Part shown: one piece after another, positions 53,163-61,503 of the stretch
Position numbering within the stretch: the stretch's first letter is position 1
How the letters are laid out: each line of letters begins with the position of its first letter
Source: Microbulbifer sp. MKSA007
GTDB lineage: Bacteria > Pseudomonadota > Gammaproteobacteria > Pseudomonadales > Cellvibrionaceae
Assembly: GCA_032615215.1 (NCBI GenBank)
Contig: CP128433.1
Span: 1-64,000 of the forward strand
Reading direction: 5' to 3'
DNA: 64,000 nt
The notes under the pieces: generated by a model
The model's input: the letters and a program-made list of their open reading frames with translations, nothing else
Databases searched by the model: none
What the model was told of the DNA's origin: nothing
Made by a program: the position numbers and the translations under genes

Positions 53163-54047
53163 TCAGCCCTCCGACTCCAACAGAGCGCTATAGCCCACCT
53201 TGTAATCTGGATATTTCAATTCGTAACCACTGGACAGCATCAACTGATTGCTGAGCTTTTTCGAGCGGCGCTCGCTCGTTTGCACAATCTCGCGCAGGTG
53301 GGCACTGGTATATCCCATCGCTTTTACCAACCACTGTTGTAGCTCGTACATCGGCACAGGCTGGCTATCGGCGCCTATATAAAGGGGCTCCGGGACCCAC
53401 CCCTGTTTGTGCCTTTCAATAAGGTGCAATAAAAAACCAATACAATCATCGACATGGATGCGATTGCTATATTGCGGTGGCTGGGGAGGAGCGCAGCGAC
53501 CAGCGCGAACCTGCGACAACAAGCGATCTCGACCAGGCCCATAAATTCCCGCAAAGCGCACAATGCAACTGTTGGGAATTGCGTTGCGAATGATCTCTTC
53601 AGCTGCCAGCAAACTATCTCCCTGAAAACCACTGGGCAGGGGTAAGGTTTGCTCATCGATAAAGTCGTCACCGCTTTGGCCATAAACACGAGTAGATGAA
53701 ACCCAAATAACCAAGCGCGGTGGGGATGGAAGGTGCGGAACAACTTCAGCGACTGCCTTTGCCGTTTCCACATAGGCGCGGTGATAGCCGGTTGGTGTGT
53801 GCTCAGTGGGGGTAAATGTCGCGAGAATGACATCCGCCCCCGTAGACAACAAGCGTTCAATATCTTCTTTCTTAGTGGCATCCCCCCGGCGCCAATTCAC
53901 CACATCTGCCCGGCGCTTACTCGCCAGAGCTACCAGGGGATTGCGCCGCATTCCATAAACCGCGTATTGCTTTCGGTCTATATGCAGTGCCAGTCTCGCC
54001 CCGAGGTCACCACACCCAAGGATCCAAAGCTTTTCTTGTTGTGTCAT
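53163..54047 (-). CDS. NAD(P)-dependent epimerase/dehydratase family protein (YeeZ-like)
   Basis: A 294-residue extended SDR-type protein. The nucleotide-binding start LWILGCGDLGARLALHI has a Rossmann glycine pattern, and RLVIWVSSTRVYGQSGDDFIDE contains the Ser and Tyr region; the usual YxxxK is not obvious (the Tyr is followed by GQSG). IVRFAGIYGPGRDRL and HVDDCIGFLLHLIE are typical of the YeeZ-like group. Substrate unknown. I choose the ATG at 54047. Convergent with ridA. Confidence 0.82.
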   Translation of the reverse strand: MTQQEKLWILGCGDLGARLALHIDRKQYAVYGMRRNPLVALASKRRADVVNWRRGDATKKEDIERLLSTGADVILATFTPTEHTPTGYHRAYVETAKAVAEVVPHLPSPPRLVIWVSSTRVYGQSGDDFIDEQTLPLPSGFQGDSLLAAEEIIRNAIPNSCIVRFAGIYGPGRDRLLSQVRAGRCAPPQPPQYSNRIHVDDCIGFLLHLIERHKQGWVPEPLYIGADSQPVPMYELQQWLVKAMGYTSAHLREIVQTSERRSKKLSNQLMLSSGYELKYPDYKVGYSALLESEG

Positions 54048-54189
54048 ATAGTTCCCGGTGAACAATCTTTGCTGTCCACCTTATTCCCTTGATTCAGTGC
54101 TATTCAGTCCTAAGGTGCTGGGGTCATTTGGGCAAATATCAAATTCGGAATGCTTATAGTTCGCCGCCGAGGCTCTCCCCAAAGGCGGA

Positions 54190-54450
54190 CTAGTTGCCAC
54201 GCCTTTTGAACATGCGATAGATCGCAAGAAAAATTATCGCACCAATCGTAGCCGTTATTATGTCGCCAATTCCGAAACCAGTCACTGGGCCACCGAACCC
54301 AATCAAGGCACCCAGCCAGCCTCCAATAAAGGCACCGACAATGCCGATGACCATAGTGACTATCCAACCACCAGGATCTCTCCCGGGCATAATCCACTTT
54401 GCCAAAGCGCCGGCAATCAACCCGAGAATGACCCAGGACAGAACTCCCAT
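54190..54450 (-). CDS. GlsB/YeaQ/YmgE family stress-response membrane protein
   Basis: An 86-residue protein with three hydrophobic segments rich in glycine: VLSWVILGLIAGALAKWIMPGRDPGGW, TMVIGIVGAFIGGWLG and ATIGAIIFLAIYRMFKRR. The PGRDPGGW motif is diagnostic of the transglycosylase-associated (GlsB/YeaQ) family. Members are induced by stress or in stationary phase, but the mechanism is unknown. Lies 190 bases from oxyR and is divergent from it. Confidence 0.93.
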   Translation of the reverse strand: MGVLSWVILGLIAGALAKWIMPGRDPGGWIVTMVIGIVGAFIGGWLGALIGFGGPVTGFGIGDIITATIGAIIFLAIYRMFKRRGN

Positions 54451-54639
54451 GACGTATCTCCGTTCGGTGTGCCCCTTACAGATATAGCAAAATTTTGCGC
54501 CTCAATCCCACCTGAATTCCCAAAACTAGTAAATTTTCCCAATATTCGCTCTCAGCTTACAGATTGAGACAGGGTATTGGCCAGCGGCGATTATTTATGA
54601 ATAATTACTATTACTAATGGCCATCTAATTGCCTCGACC

Positions 54640-55563
54640 ATGACTCTCAATGAACTGCGCTATATCGTAACTCTCGCCCAGGAACAGCATTTTGGCCGTG
54701 CCGCCGAGCGCTGTTACGTCAGCCAACCGACACTCTCTATCGCGGTAAAGAAACTGGAGAAAGAGCTCGGTGTCGCTCTGTTTGAGCGCTCAAAAACTCG
54801 AGTGCAGGCAACCCCATTGGGCGAGAGAATTGTCGCCCAGGCCCAGCTGGTTCTGGAACAATCAGCAGCCATCAAAGACATCGCCAGCGCCGGCAAGGAC
54901 CAGCTGGCGAGCCCCCTGTCAGTTGGCGCCATCTTTACTATTGGGCCCTACCTGTTCCCACACTTTATTCCCCAACTACAGCATTTGGCACCAGAAATGC
55001 CACTCTATGTTGAAGAGGGATATACCGCCACGCTGAGACAGAGGCTACGCAAGGGCGAACTGGATGCCATCATTATCGCGCTCCCCTTTACCGAGCCCGA
55101 CGTTGTCACCCAACCCCTGTACGACGAGCCATTTGTTGTATTGATGCCCGCAGGCCATCCACTTACAAAGCAGGAGGTTATCTCCCCGGATCAACTCACT
55201 GAAGACAATGTGCTTCTGCTGGGTGAGGGCCACTGCTTCCGTGATCAGGTACTGGAAGCTTGTCCGCACCTGCAACTAACCATGGAAAAAGAAGCCGGCG
55301 GCGGCAGCATACGCACAGCCGCAGATGGCAGCTCACTGGAAACACTCCGCCATATGGTGGCCTCAGGGCTGGGGATAACCGTATTGCCACTCTCAGCCGC
55401 CACCGCATCACAGTACGCCAGTGGCCTGCTGGAGACCCGCCCCTTTACCGCACCGGGCCCACGCCGCACCGTAGCACTGGCCTGGCGGGCAAGCTTCCCC
55501 CGACACCGCGCAATCGACATACTGCGAGAGGCCATCAGCCAGTGTCACCTGACCGTGGGATAG
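54640..55563 (+). CDS. oxyR: Hydrogen peroxide-inducible LysR-type activator OxyR
   Basis: A 307-residue LysR regulator. The N-terminal helix-turn-helix is FGRAAERCYVSQPTLSIAVKKLEKELGVALFER. The peroxide-sensing cysteines are at exactly the E. coli positions: Cys199 in GEGHCFRDQ and Cys208 in LEACPH. These form a disulfide on oxidation. The effector-domain end GLGITVLPLSA is typical. The recG reading frame begins inside the last 22 bases, the same oxyR-recG order as in Pseudomonas. Confidence 0.97.
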   Translation: MTLNELRYIVTLAQEQHFGRAAERCYVSQPTLSIAVKKLEKELGVALFERSKTRVQATPLGERIVAQAQLVLEQSAAIKDIASAGKDQLASPLSVGAIFTIGPYLFPHFIPQLQHLAPEMPLYVEEGYTATLRQRLRKGELDAIIIALPFTEPDVVTQPLYDEPFVVLMPAGHPLTKQEVISPDQLTEDNVLLLGEGHCFRDQVLEACPHLQLTMEKEAGGGSIRTAADGSSLETLRHMVASGLGITVLPLSAATASQYASGLLETRPFTAPGPRRTVALAWRASFPRHRAIDILREAISQCHLTVG

Positions 55564-57647
55564 ATAACAACCTGGCCGAGCTGCCCGTTACCACCCTCAA
55601 AGGCGTGGGGGATAAATTTGCTCAGGTGTTGGCCAAACTCCATATCAACTCCCTACAGGATTTGGTTTTCCACTTGCCCCTACGCTACCAGGACCGCACC
55701 CGGGTGGTGCCTATTGCCGGCCTCACCGCCGGTATGGATGTGGTAATCGAAGGGGAGGTCAGTGCCGCCGATGTCGTATTCGGCCGCCGCCGCAGCCTGG
55801 TGGTCAGATTACAGGATGGCAGCGGCACCTTAACTCTGCGCTTTTTTCATTTTTCTGCCGCACAGAAAAGCCGCTTTGCCCGAGGAACCCGAATACGCTG
55901 CTTTGGGGAGGCCCGTCGCGGAGCCAACGGCCTGGAGCTCTACCACCCGGAAACGGAAATCGTCGGTATCGAAAACGCGGAGACCGCAGATACCCTTACG
56001 CCGGTTTACCCGCTAACAGAGGGGGTGAGCCAGGCCCGTATGCGAGGATTGGTGGAGCAAGCACTGGTTCTACTGAAAAACGGCGCTGTTACCGAGTTCT
56101 TGCCGGCAGAGCTATTACCCAAATCTCTGCGCTACCCCCTCAGGGACGCCTTGCTGTATTTGCACGCCCCTCCTGCTGGCACCCAGCTAGATCAACTGGC
56201 AGCAGGTACTCACCCCGCCCAGCAGCGTCTGGCCCTGGAAGAGTTACTGGCACACCATCTGAGCCTGCTGGAGTTGAGGCGCAATAGCGCTAGGGTAGCG
56301 GCACCACCTCTGTCCGTTAACCGATCCCTGGAGCGAGACTTTTTGTCGCGTCTGCCATTTTCCCTCACCGGCGCACAGCAGAGAGTTTGCGAGGAAATCG
56401 CTGAGGATCTGGCTCAACAAACCCCGATGATGCGCTTATTGCAGGGAGATGTGGGCGCGGGAAAAACCCTGGTCGCCGCTATGGCTGCCCTAAAGGGCAT
56501 TGGGACCGGTGCTCAAGTAGCAGTCATGGCACCGACAGAAATCCTGGCAGAGCAGCACCGGATCAATTTTTGTAATTGGCTGGAACCTTTGGGTATTGAA
56601 GTTGCTCAGCTAACGGGCAGCTTAAAGGCTGCCGAGCGGCGTAAACAGCTGGGCAAGATCGCCAGTGGCGATGCCCAGTTAGTGGTGGGCACCCACGCAC
56701 TTTTTCAGGAAGAGGTGGCTTTCCACAACCTGGTGTTAGTGATTATCGATGAGCAACACCGCTTTGGCGTACAGCAGCGCCTGGAGCTGCGTGAGAAAGG
56801 GGCGGCAAGTGGAGCTACCGGCAGGCTGCAACCCCACCAGCTGATTATGACCGCTACACCGATTCCCCGCACCTTGGCGATGTCCGCCTTCGCTGACCTG
56901 GATTGCTCAATCATCGATGAGCTGCCGCCAGGGCGACAACCCATCAACACCGTTGCCATTGCCAATGATCGGCGCGACCAGGTTATGGAACGGGTGCAAA
57001 GCGCCATCGCCGAGGGCCGCCAGGCCTACTGGGTTTGCACCCTTATCGAGGAGTCGGAAAGCCTGCAAGCCCAGGCCGCAGAATCCACCGCTGAAGAACT
57101 CGCTGAAATGCTCGAAGGCGTTCGCGTGGCCCTGGTACACGGCCGCCTGAAGCCCGAGCAAAAAGAGCAGGTGATGAGCGCCTTCAAGGCCGGGGAAGTG
57201 GATTTGCTGGTGGCAACCACGGTCATTGAAGTGGGCGTAGATGTGCCCAATGCCAGCCTGATGATTATCGAAAACCCCGAACGCCTGGGCCTGGCCCAAT
57301 TGCACCAGTTGCGCGGCAGGGTCGGGCGCGGCTCCATCGCCAGCCACTGTGTGCTGCTGTACGGCACACCGCTATCGCAGAATGGCCGCGCCCGCTTGCA
57401 AGCGCTGCGTCAACACAGTGATGGTTTTGCTATTGCAGAGGAAGACCTGCGTCTGCGAGGTCCCGGGGAAATCCTCGGCACCCGCCAGACAGGGGAGATC
57501 CAGCACCGCATCGCAGACTTGCAGAGGGATGCTGAGCTGCTGCCGCAAGTGCAAAAAATTGCTATTTCCCCTCAATTGACAGAGGGCATGCGACAACAGT
57601 TGATTAAACGCTGGTTACAGAACAAGCCCCGATTTGCCGAGGCTTGA
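55542..57647 (+). CDS. recG: ATP-dependent DNA helicase RecG
   Basis: Branch-migrating helicase acting on stalled forks and Holliday junctions. The wedge domain begins LPVTTLKGVGDKFAQVLAKL and HLPLRYQDRTRVVPI. The helicase has Walker A LLQGDVGAGKTLVAAMAAL, APTEILAEQH, the DEQH box (VIIDEQHRFGVQQR), MTATPIPRTLAM, VIEVGVDVPNASLMIIE and LHQLRGRVGRG. The GTG at 55542 is chosen; it gives 701 residues, close to the family length. The open frame extends 280 bases further upstream over oxyR but that part is not RecG-like. Confidence 0.95.
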   Translation: MSPDRGIDNNLAELPVTTLKGVGDKFAQVLAKLHINSLQDLVFHLPLRYQDRTRVVPIAGLTAGMDVVIEGEVSAADVVFGRRRSLVVRLQDGSGTLTLRFFHFSAAQKSRFARGTRIRCFGEARRGANGLELYHPETEIVGIENAETADTLTPVYPLTEGVSQARMRGLVEQALVLLKNGAVTEFLPAELLPKSLRYPLRDALLYLHAPPAGTQLDQLAAGTHPAQQRLALEELLAHHLSLLELRRNSARVAAPPLSVNRSLERDFLSRLPFSLTGAQQRVCEEIAEDLAQQTPMMRLLQGDVGAGKTLVAAMAALKGIGTGAQVAVMAPTEILAEQHRINFCNWLEPLGIEVAQLTGSLKAAERRKQLGKIASGDAQLVVGTHALFQEEVAFHNLVLVIIDEQHRFGVQQRLELREKGAASGATGRLQPHQLIMTATPIPRTLAMSAFADLDCSIIDELPPGRQPINTVAIANDRRDQVMERVQSAIAEGRQAYWVCTLIEESESLQAQAAESTAEELAEMLEGVRVALVHGRLKPEQKEQVMSAFKAGEVDLLVATTVIEVGVDVPNASLMIIENPERLGLAQLHQLRGRVGRGSIASHCVLLYGTPLSQNGRARLQALRQHSDGFAIAEEDLRLRGPGEILGTRQTGEIQHRIADLQRDAELLPQVQKIAISPQLTEGMRQQLIKRWLQNKPRFAEA

Positions 57648-57652
57648 GGAGA

Positions 57653-57668
57653 GCGCCCTAGTGGGCGC
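57653..57668. terminator. Short hairpin between converging recG and symporter genes
   Basis: GCGCCC-TAGT-GGGCGC immediately after recG, containing the symporter stop codon. No T tract, so termination is uncertain. Confidence 0.3.
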
Positions 57669-58974
57669 CTACTGTGTTGTTGTCGTTAATGCTGACACTC
57701 TTGTAATTGGCATCGTAGTAAGTCTCTTCGTCCAGGGCACCTTCACTCTTCGCCACCACACTACTTACTACCGCATCACCGGTAATATTGACCGCCGTGC
57801 GCACCATATCCAACAGGCGATCTACGCCGATCACAATGGCAATCCCCTCGAGTGGCAGACCCACCTGCTGCAATACCATACCCAACATAATCAGGCCGAC
57901 GCCGGGCACCCCAGCAGTACCAATAGACGCCAGAGTTGCTGTCAGGATCACCGTCAGAAAGCCGGTCAGGCCGATCTCAATTCCAAAGAACTGGGCAATA
58001 AAGACCGTAGCCACACCCTGCATAATCGCGGTGCCATCCATATTGATAGTCGCACCTAGGGGAACTGTGAATGCAGCAATTTTATTATCCACACCCAGGC
58101 GCTTCTCTACCGTCGACAAAGTCACCGGGATAGTGGCAGCAGAGGAAGCGGTACTGAAGGCAAATAACATGGTCGACCACATTTTCTTCAGTAGCTCTAG
58201 GGGATTGAGCCCACTCAGCAGCTTCAGAATCACCGAGTAAGTACCCAATGCATGCAGAAGCAGGGCACAGACCACGACCAGGAAATACTTTCCGAGTTGT
58301 ATCAAGCCTCCTAACCCAAGACCGGCAAAGGTTTTCGCCAGCAACGCAAAAACGCCATAGGGGGCAAAAACCATCAGTACACCGACCATGCGCAAAACAA
58401 CGGTATTGAGGTCATTAAAGAAAGCGGCAATACGTTGACCCGGCTCCCCGCAACGAGAGATCGCATAGCCCATCAACAGGGCAAAAACGATAATCTGCAG
58501 CATATTTCCCTCAGCCATAGCGGCAACAGGGTTGGTCGGGAATATATTGACCAGTACCTCTGAAAGAGGTGGGGACTCCTTCGGCACAAATGTTGAAGCG
58601 GCTTCAGCTGCAGCTTCATTAACACCAACTCCAGGCTGGAAGATTAATGCCAGACACAGTGCCAGAGTAATGGCAATGGCCGTTGTCGCCATATAAAGCA
58701 GGACGGTTTTACCCGCCAGCGGCCCAATTCGGCTGCCTTCCGATAGGGCACAGGCGCCACTGATCAGCGAGACCAGAACCAAAGGTACCACCATCAACTT
58801 TAGTGACGCGATAAAGATACGGCCGATAACATCGAACAGGCCTTCGGTCAGGTAAAGATTAATAGCACTGTTCACGCCAGCACCGAGCAGCTGGGTCTCA
58901 TTCAAGGAGTTGATTAACCCCCCAACGGTAATGCCCGCAAACATTCCCACTAAAATTTTGGTCGTAAGCCCCAT
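57658..58974 (-). CDS. Dicarboxylate/amino acid:cation symporter (DAACS family)
   Basis: A 438-residue transporter with about eight membrane helices and two re-entrant loops. Marks are LKLMVVPLVLVSLISGACAL, the serine-rich loop AFSTASSAATIPVTLSTVEKRLGV, the NMDGTAIMQG motif, and GTAGVPGVGLIMLGMVLQQVGLP with DRLLDMVRTAVNITGD. These are the GltP/DctA family substrate and sodium sites. Substrate (glutamate, aspartate or C4-dicarboxylates) cannot be fixed from sequence. The ATG at 58974 is chosen to match the family N-terminus. Divergent from ubiC. Confidence 0.93.
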   Translation of the reverse strand: MGLTTKILVGMFAGITVGGLINSLNETQLLGAGVNSAINLYLTEGLFDVIGRIFIASLKLMVVPLVLVSLISGACALSEGSRIGPLAGKTVLLYMATTAIAITLALCLALIFQPGVGVNEAAAEAASTFVPKESPPLSEVLVNIFPTNPVAAMAEGNMLQIIVFALLMGYAISRCGEPGQRIAAFFNDLNTVVLRMVGVLMVFAPYGVFALLAKTFAGLGLGGLIQLGKYFLVVVCALLLHALGTYSVILKLLSGLNPLELLKKMWSTMLFAFSTASSAATIPVTLSTVEKRLGVDNKIAAFTVPLGATINMDGTAIMQGVATVFIAQFFGIEIGLTGFLTVILTATLASIGTAGVPGVGLIMLGMVLQQVGLPLEGIAIVIGVDRLLDMVRTAVNITGDAVVSSVVAKSEGALDEETYYDANYKSVSINDNNTVGAH

Positions 58975-59120
58975 AACAAGCTTCTCTTTATGAATCGTTG
59001 TTTTCATTGCAGTGAGCACTATATCCATTGCCGTGCTGGGGAGCAAAAATGCAACAGGGAGAGACCTGTTGCCACCGACCGGGATACAATGGGGCCTTTA
59101 TCCAGACTGCGGAGTTATCG

Positions 59121-59726
59121 TTGCACCAATCACCATTTGTGCCCTCTGGCGATTGGCAGAGTTTGCCTCTTGAAACCCAGCAGCAACCACCCAAAAATCT
59201 GGTGCCCTGGCTGACCTATTCCGGATCACTCACCGCCGCTCTCAAGCAGCAAAGTGACGGAGACTTTTATGTTCGCGTGCTGTATCAGGGGTGGCAGACA
59301 CCCCGCCCTGAAGAATGCCTTGTACTGGGGTTACACAATGGCAACCGGGCCCTGATTCGGGAAGTACTGCTCTACGGCTGCGGACAACCCTGGGTGTACG
59401 CCCGCAGCGTTTTACCCGAGCGCAGCCTGCAGGGAAAATCTCGCAATCTGCGCAGCCTGGATACTCGCCCGCTGGGGGAGCTGCTGTTTAGTGAACCGGG
59501 TATTCGCAGAGGCGAGATCGCCCTAAATTTACTGCAGCAATCCCCTGGCTGCGCCGATCGTGAACTTGGGGATAGAGATTCTGAAGTCTGGGGTCGCCGC
59601 TCGGTATTCTGGCTGCGGGATAAGCCCTTACTGGTGTCGGAGGCTTTTCTTCCCAACTTCACACCGACAGGTGACCCCATAGCGCAAGAAACTGCCAAAA
59701 CTATCGCAACTGAGGATTCACTGTGA
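59121..59726 (+). CDS. ubiC: Chorismate lyase
   Basis: First committed enzyme of ubiquinone synthesis, converting chorismate to 4-hydroxybenzoate and pyruvate. The protein is about 201 residues. Marks are LIREVLLYGCGQPWVYARSVLPERSL, LGELLFSEPGIRRGEI, and EVWGRRSVFWLRDKPLLVSEAFLP. I choose the TTG at 59121 because GGAG lies 6 bases before it; the frame is open 93 bases further upstream. Its stop overlaps the ubiA start, and the two enzymes act in sequence. Confidence 0.92.
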   Translation: MHQSPFVPSGDWQSLPLETQQQPPKNLVPWLTYSGSLTAALKQQSDGDFYVRVLYQGWQTPRPEECLVLGLHNGNRALIREVLLYGCGQPWVYARSVLPERSLQGKSRNLRSLDTRPLGELLFSEPGIRRGEIALNLLQQSPGCADRELGDRDSEVWGRRSVFWLRDKPLLVSEAFLPNFTPTGDPIAQETAKTIATEDSL

Positions 59727-60604
59727 TCAGCCAACAGATCTCACAACACTGGCCCACAGCGCTGCCCTACTGGCAATTGGCGAGGATGGACAAGCCCATA
59801 GGTTCACTGCTGTTACTCTGGCCCACTTGGTGCGCACTATGGCTAGCCGCTGAGGGATGGCCGGGCTTTCACTTGTTTATCGTATTTACACTTGGGGTGA
59901 TCCTGATGCGAGCGGCTGGCTGTGCAGTCAATGACTTCGCCGATCGCAAAATTGACGCCCATGTAAAACGCACCGCAGAGCGCCCCCTGGCCACCGGCGC
60001 ACTGACGCCAAAGTCTGCATTGGCGCTTTTCGCCGGGCTCAGCGCTGCCGCCTTCCTACTGGTACTCACCACCAACACACTCACGATTCTCCTCTCGTTT
60101 TTAGCTCTGGCCCTGGCATTCGGTTATCCCTTTGCAAAGCGCCACACACACCTACCCCAGATGGTCCTGGGCGCCGCCTTTAGTATGGGAATCCCCATGT
60201 CTTTCGCAGCGGTTACAGGAGAAGTACCAGCAGAGGCCTGGTTGCTCTATACCGCCAACCTGGTTTGGACCCTGTGCTATGACACTTTCTATGCGATGGT
60301 GGACCGCGATGACGATCTTCAGATCGGCGTTAAATCCACCGCCATTTTGTTTGGGGAAATGGACAAGGTCATCACCGGAACCTTACAACTTTTAGTTCTA
60401 ATAGCCCTGCTGCTTATTGGATCAAGGTTCTCACTCGGTATTTTTTACTACTTGGCGCTATTGCCGGTTTGCAGTTTATTCGTTTATCAGCAGTGGCTGA
60501 TTCGGGACAGAGGGCGAGAGGGCTGTTTTCAGGCTTTTATCAACAATAATTGGGTAGGGTTTGCCATTTTCGCCGGCATATCGCTGCATTTTCTGCTGAA
60601 TTGA
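59723..60604 (+). CDS. ubiA: 4-hydroxybenzoate octaprenyltransferase
   Basis: A 293-residue membrane prenyltransferase that attaches the polyprenyl tail to 4-hydroxybenzoate. The two Asp-rich motifs are NDFADRKIDAHVKRTAERPLATG and YAMVDRDDDLQIGVKSTAILFG. About eight or nine helices are predicted. The start GTG overlaps the ubiC stop codon (GTGA). Typical ubiCA operon, next to phoBR as in Pseudomonas. Confidence 0.97.
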   Translation: MISQQISQHWPTALPYWQLARMDKPIGSLLLLWPTWCALWLAAEGWPGFHLFIVFTLGVILMRAAGCAVNDFADRKIDAHVKRTAERPLATGALTPKSALALFAGLSAAAFLLVLTTNTLTILLSFLALALAFGYPFAKRHTHLPQMVLGAAFSMGIPMSFAAVTGEVPAEAWLLYTANLVWTLCYDTFYAMVDRDDDLQIGVKSTAILFGEMDKVITGTLQLLVLIALLLIGSRFSLGIFYYLALLPVCSLFVYQQWLIRDRGREGCFQAFINNNWVGFAIFAGISLHFLLN

Positions 60605-60629
60605 AAGATGAGTGGGCCCCAGAAGTGGA

Positions 60630-60651
60630 GCGTCATATATTTGTCATATAA
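60630..60651 (+). promoter_or_regulatory. Pho box (PhoB binding site) upstream of phoB
   Basis: Two direct 11-base units, GCGTCATATAT and TTGTCATATAA, match the known Pho box pattern of CTGTCAT repeats with AT-rich 4-base spacers. It ends about 63 bases before the phoB ATG, consistent with PhoB autoregulation under phosphate starvation. Confidence 0.75.
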
Positions 60652-60714
60652 ATCCCGTTTAATCCTCGGCCATAACTGGGGAAACCCTGACAACAGAGCG
60701 GGTATGGCAGGCAA

Positions 60715-61419
60715 ATGCACAGTAAAACGATCCTGATTGTCGATGACGAATCCGCAGTGCGCGATATGCTGCGGGTCGCACTGGAAATGGCAGATTACCG
60801 CTGCCTTGAGGCGGAAAACGCCCAGGAAGCTCACGCCCTGATTATCGACGAGAAGCCAGACTTAGTGCTGCTCGACTGGATGCTGCCGGATGTTTCCGGG
60901 GTAGAGCTGGCAAGGCGCCTCAAGCGCGATGAACTCACCACCTCGTTGCCAATCATCATGCTCACGGCAAAAGGTGAAGAAGACAATAAAATCAAAGGGT
61001 TAGAGACCGGGGCCGACGATTACATCACCAAGCCTTTCTCCCCCCGGGAGCTGGTTGCACGCTTAAAGGCCGTACTGCGCCGCGCGGGCCCGGCAACCCC
61101 GGAAGAACCGCTCAGTGCCGGCGCACTGATATTGGACCCACTGAGTCACCGGGTCACTATCAAAGGGCAGCCGGTAGATATGGGGCCAACAGAATTTCGC
61201 CTGCTTACCTTCTTCCTCTCCCACCAGGAGCGCGCCTATACACGCACCCAACTCCTCGATCATGTATGGGGTGGGAATGTCTATGTAGAGGAGCGCACCG
61301 TGGATGTCCATATTCGCCGTCTGCGCAAAGCCCTGGCCATTGATGGCCACGACCGCTATATCCAGACAGTTCGCGGCACCGGGTATCGGTTTTCTGTGCA
61401 AACCGCAGAAAAAGTGTGA
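60715..61419 (+). CDS. phoB: Phosphate regulon response regulator PhoB
   Basis: A 234-residue OmpR-family regulator. The receiver domain has acidic residues Asp10/Asp11, the phosphorylated Asp54 (VLLDWMLPDVSG), and the switch Thr and Lys in IIMLTAKGEEDNKIKGLETGADDYITKPFSP. The winged-helix DNA-binding domain (130-230) has TEFRLLTFFLSHQERAYTRTQLLDHVWG and ERTVDVHIRRLRKAL. phoR follows after about 85 bases. A Pho box precedes the gene. Confidence 0.97.
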   Translation: MHSKTILIVDDESAVRDMLRVALEMADYRCLEAENAQEAHALIIDEKPDLVLLDWMLPDVSGVELARRLKRDELTTSLPIIMLTAKGEEDNKIKGLETGADDYITKPFSPRELVARLKAVLRRAGPATPEEPLSAGALILDPLSHRVTIKGQPVDMGPTEFRLLTFFLSHQERAYTRTQLLDHVWGGNVYVEERTVDVHIRRLRKALAIDGHDRYIQTVRGTGYRFSVQTAEKV

Positions 61420-61503
61420 CAATCCTCTCTGGATCGGTACCGATCCCTGCAGAATCAAACCTCCGCACTTAACGGGTGCGGGCCTGGTTCCATGAGGTAT
61501 TGA

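Noticed and set aside
55260..55541. Upstream extension of the recG frame
   Set aside because: It overlaps the conserved end of oxyR in another frame and encodes no RecG-like sequence.
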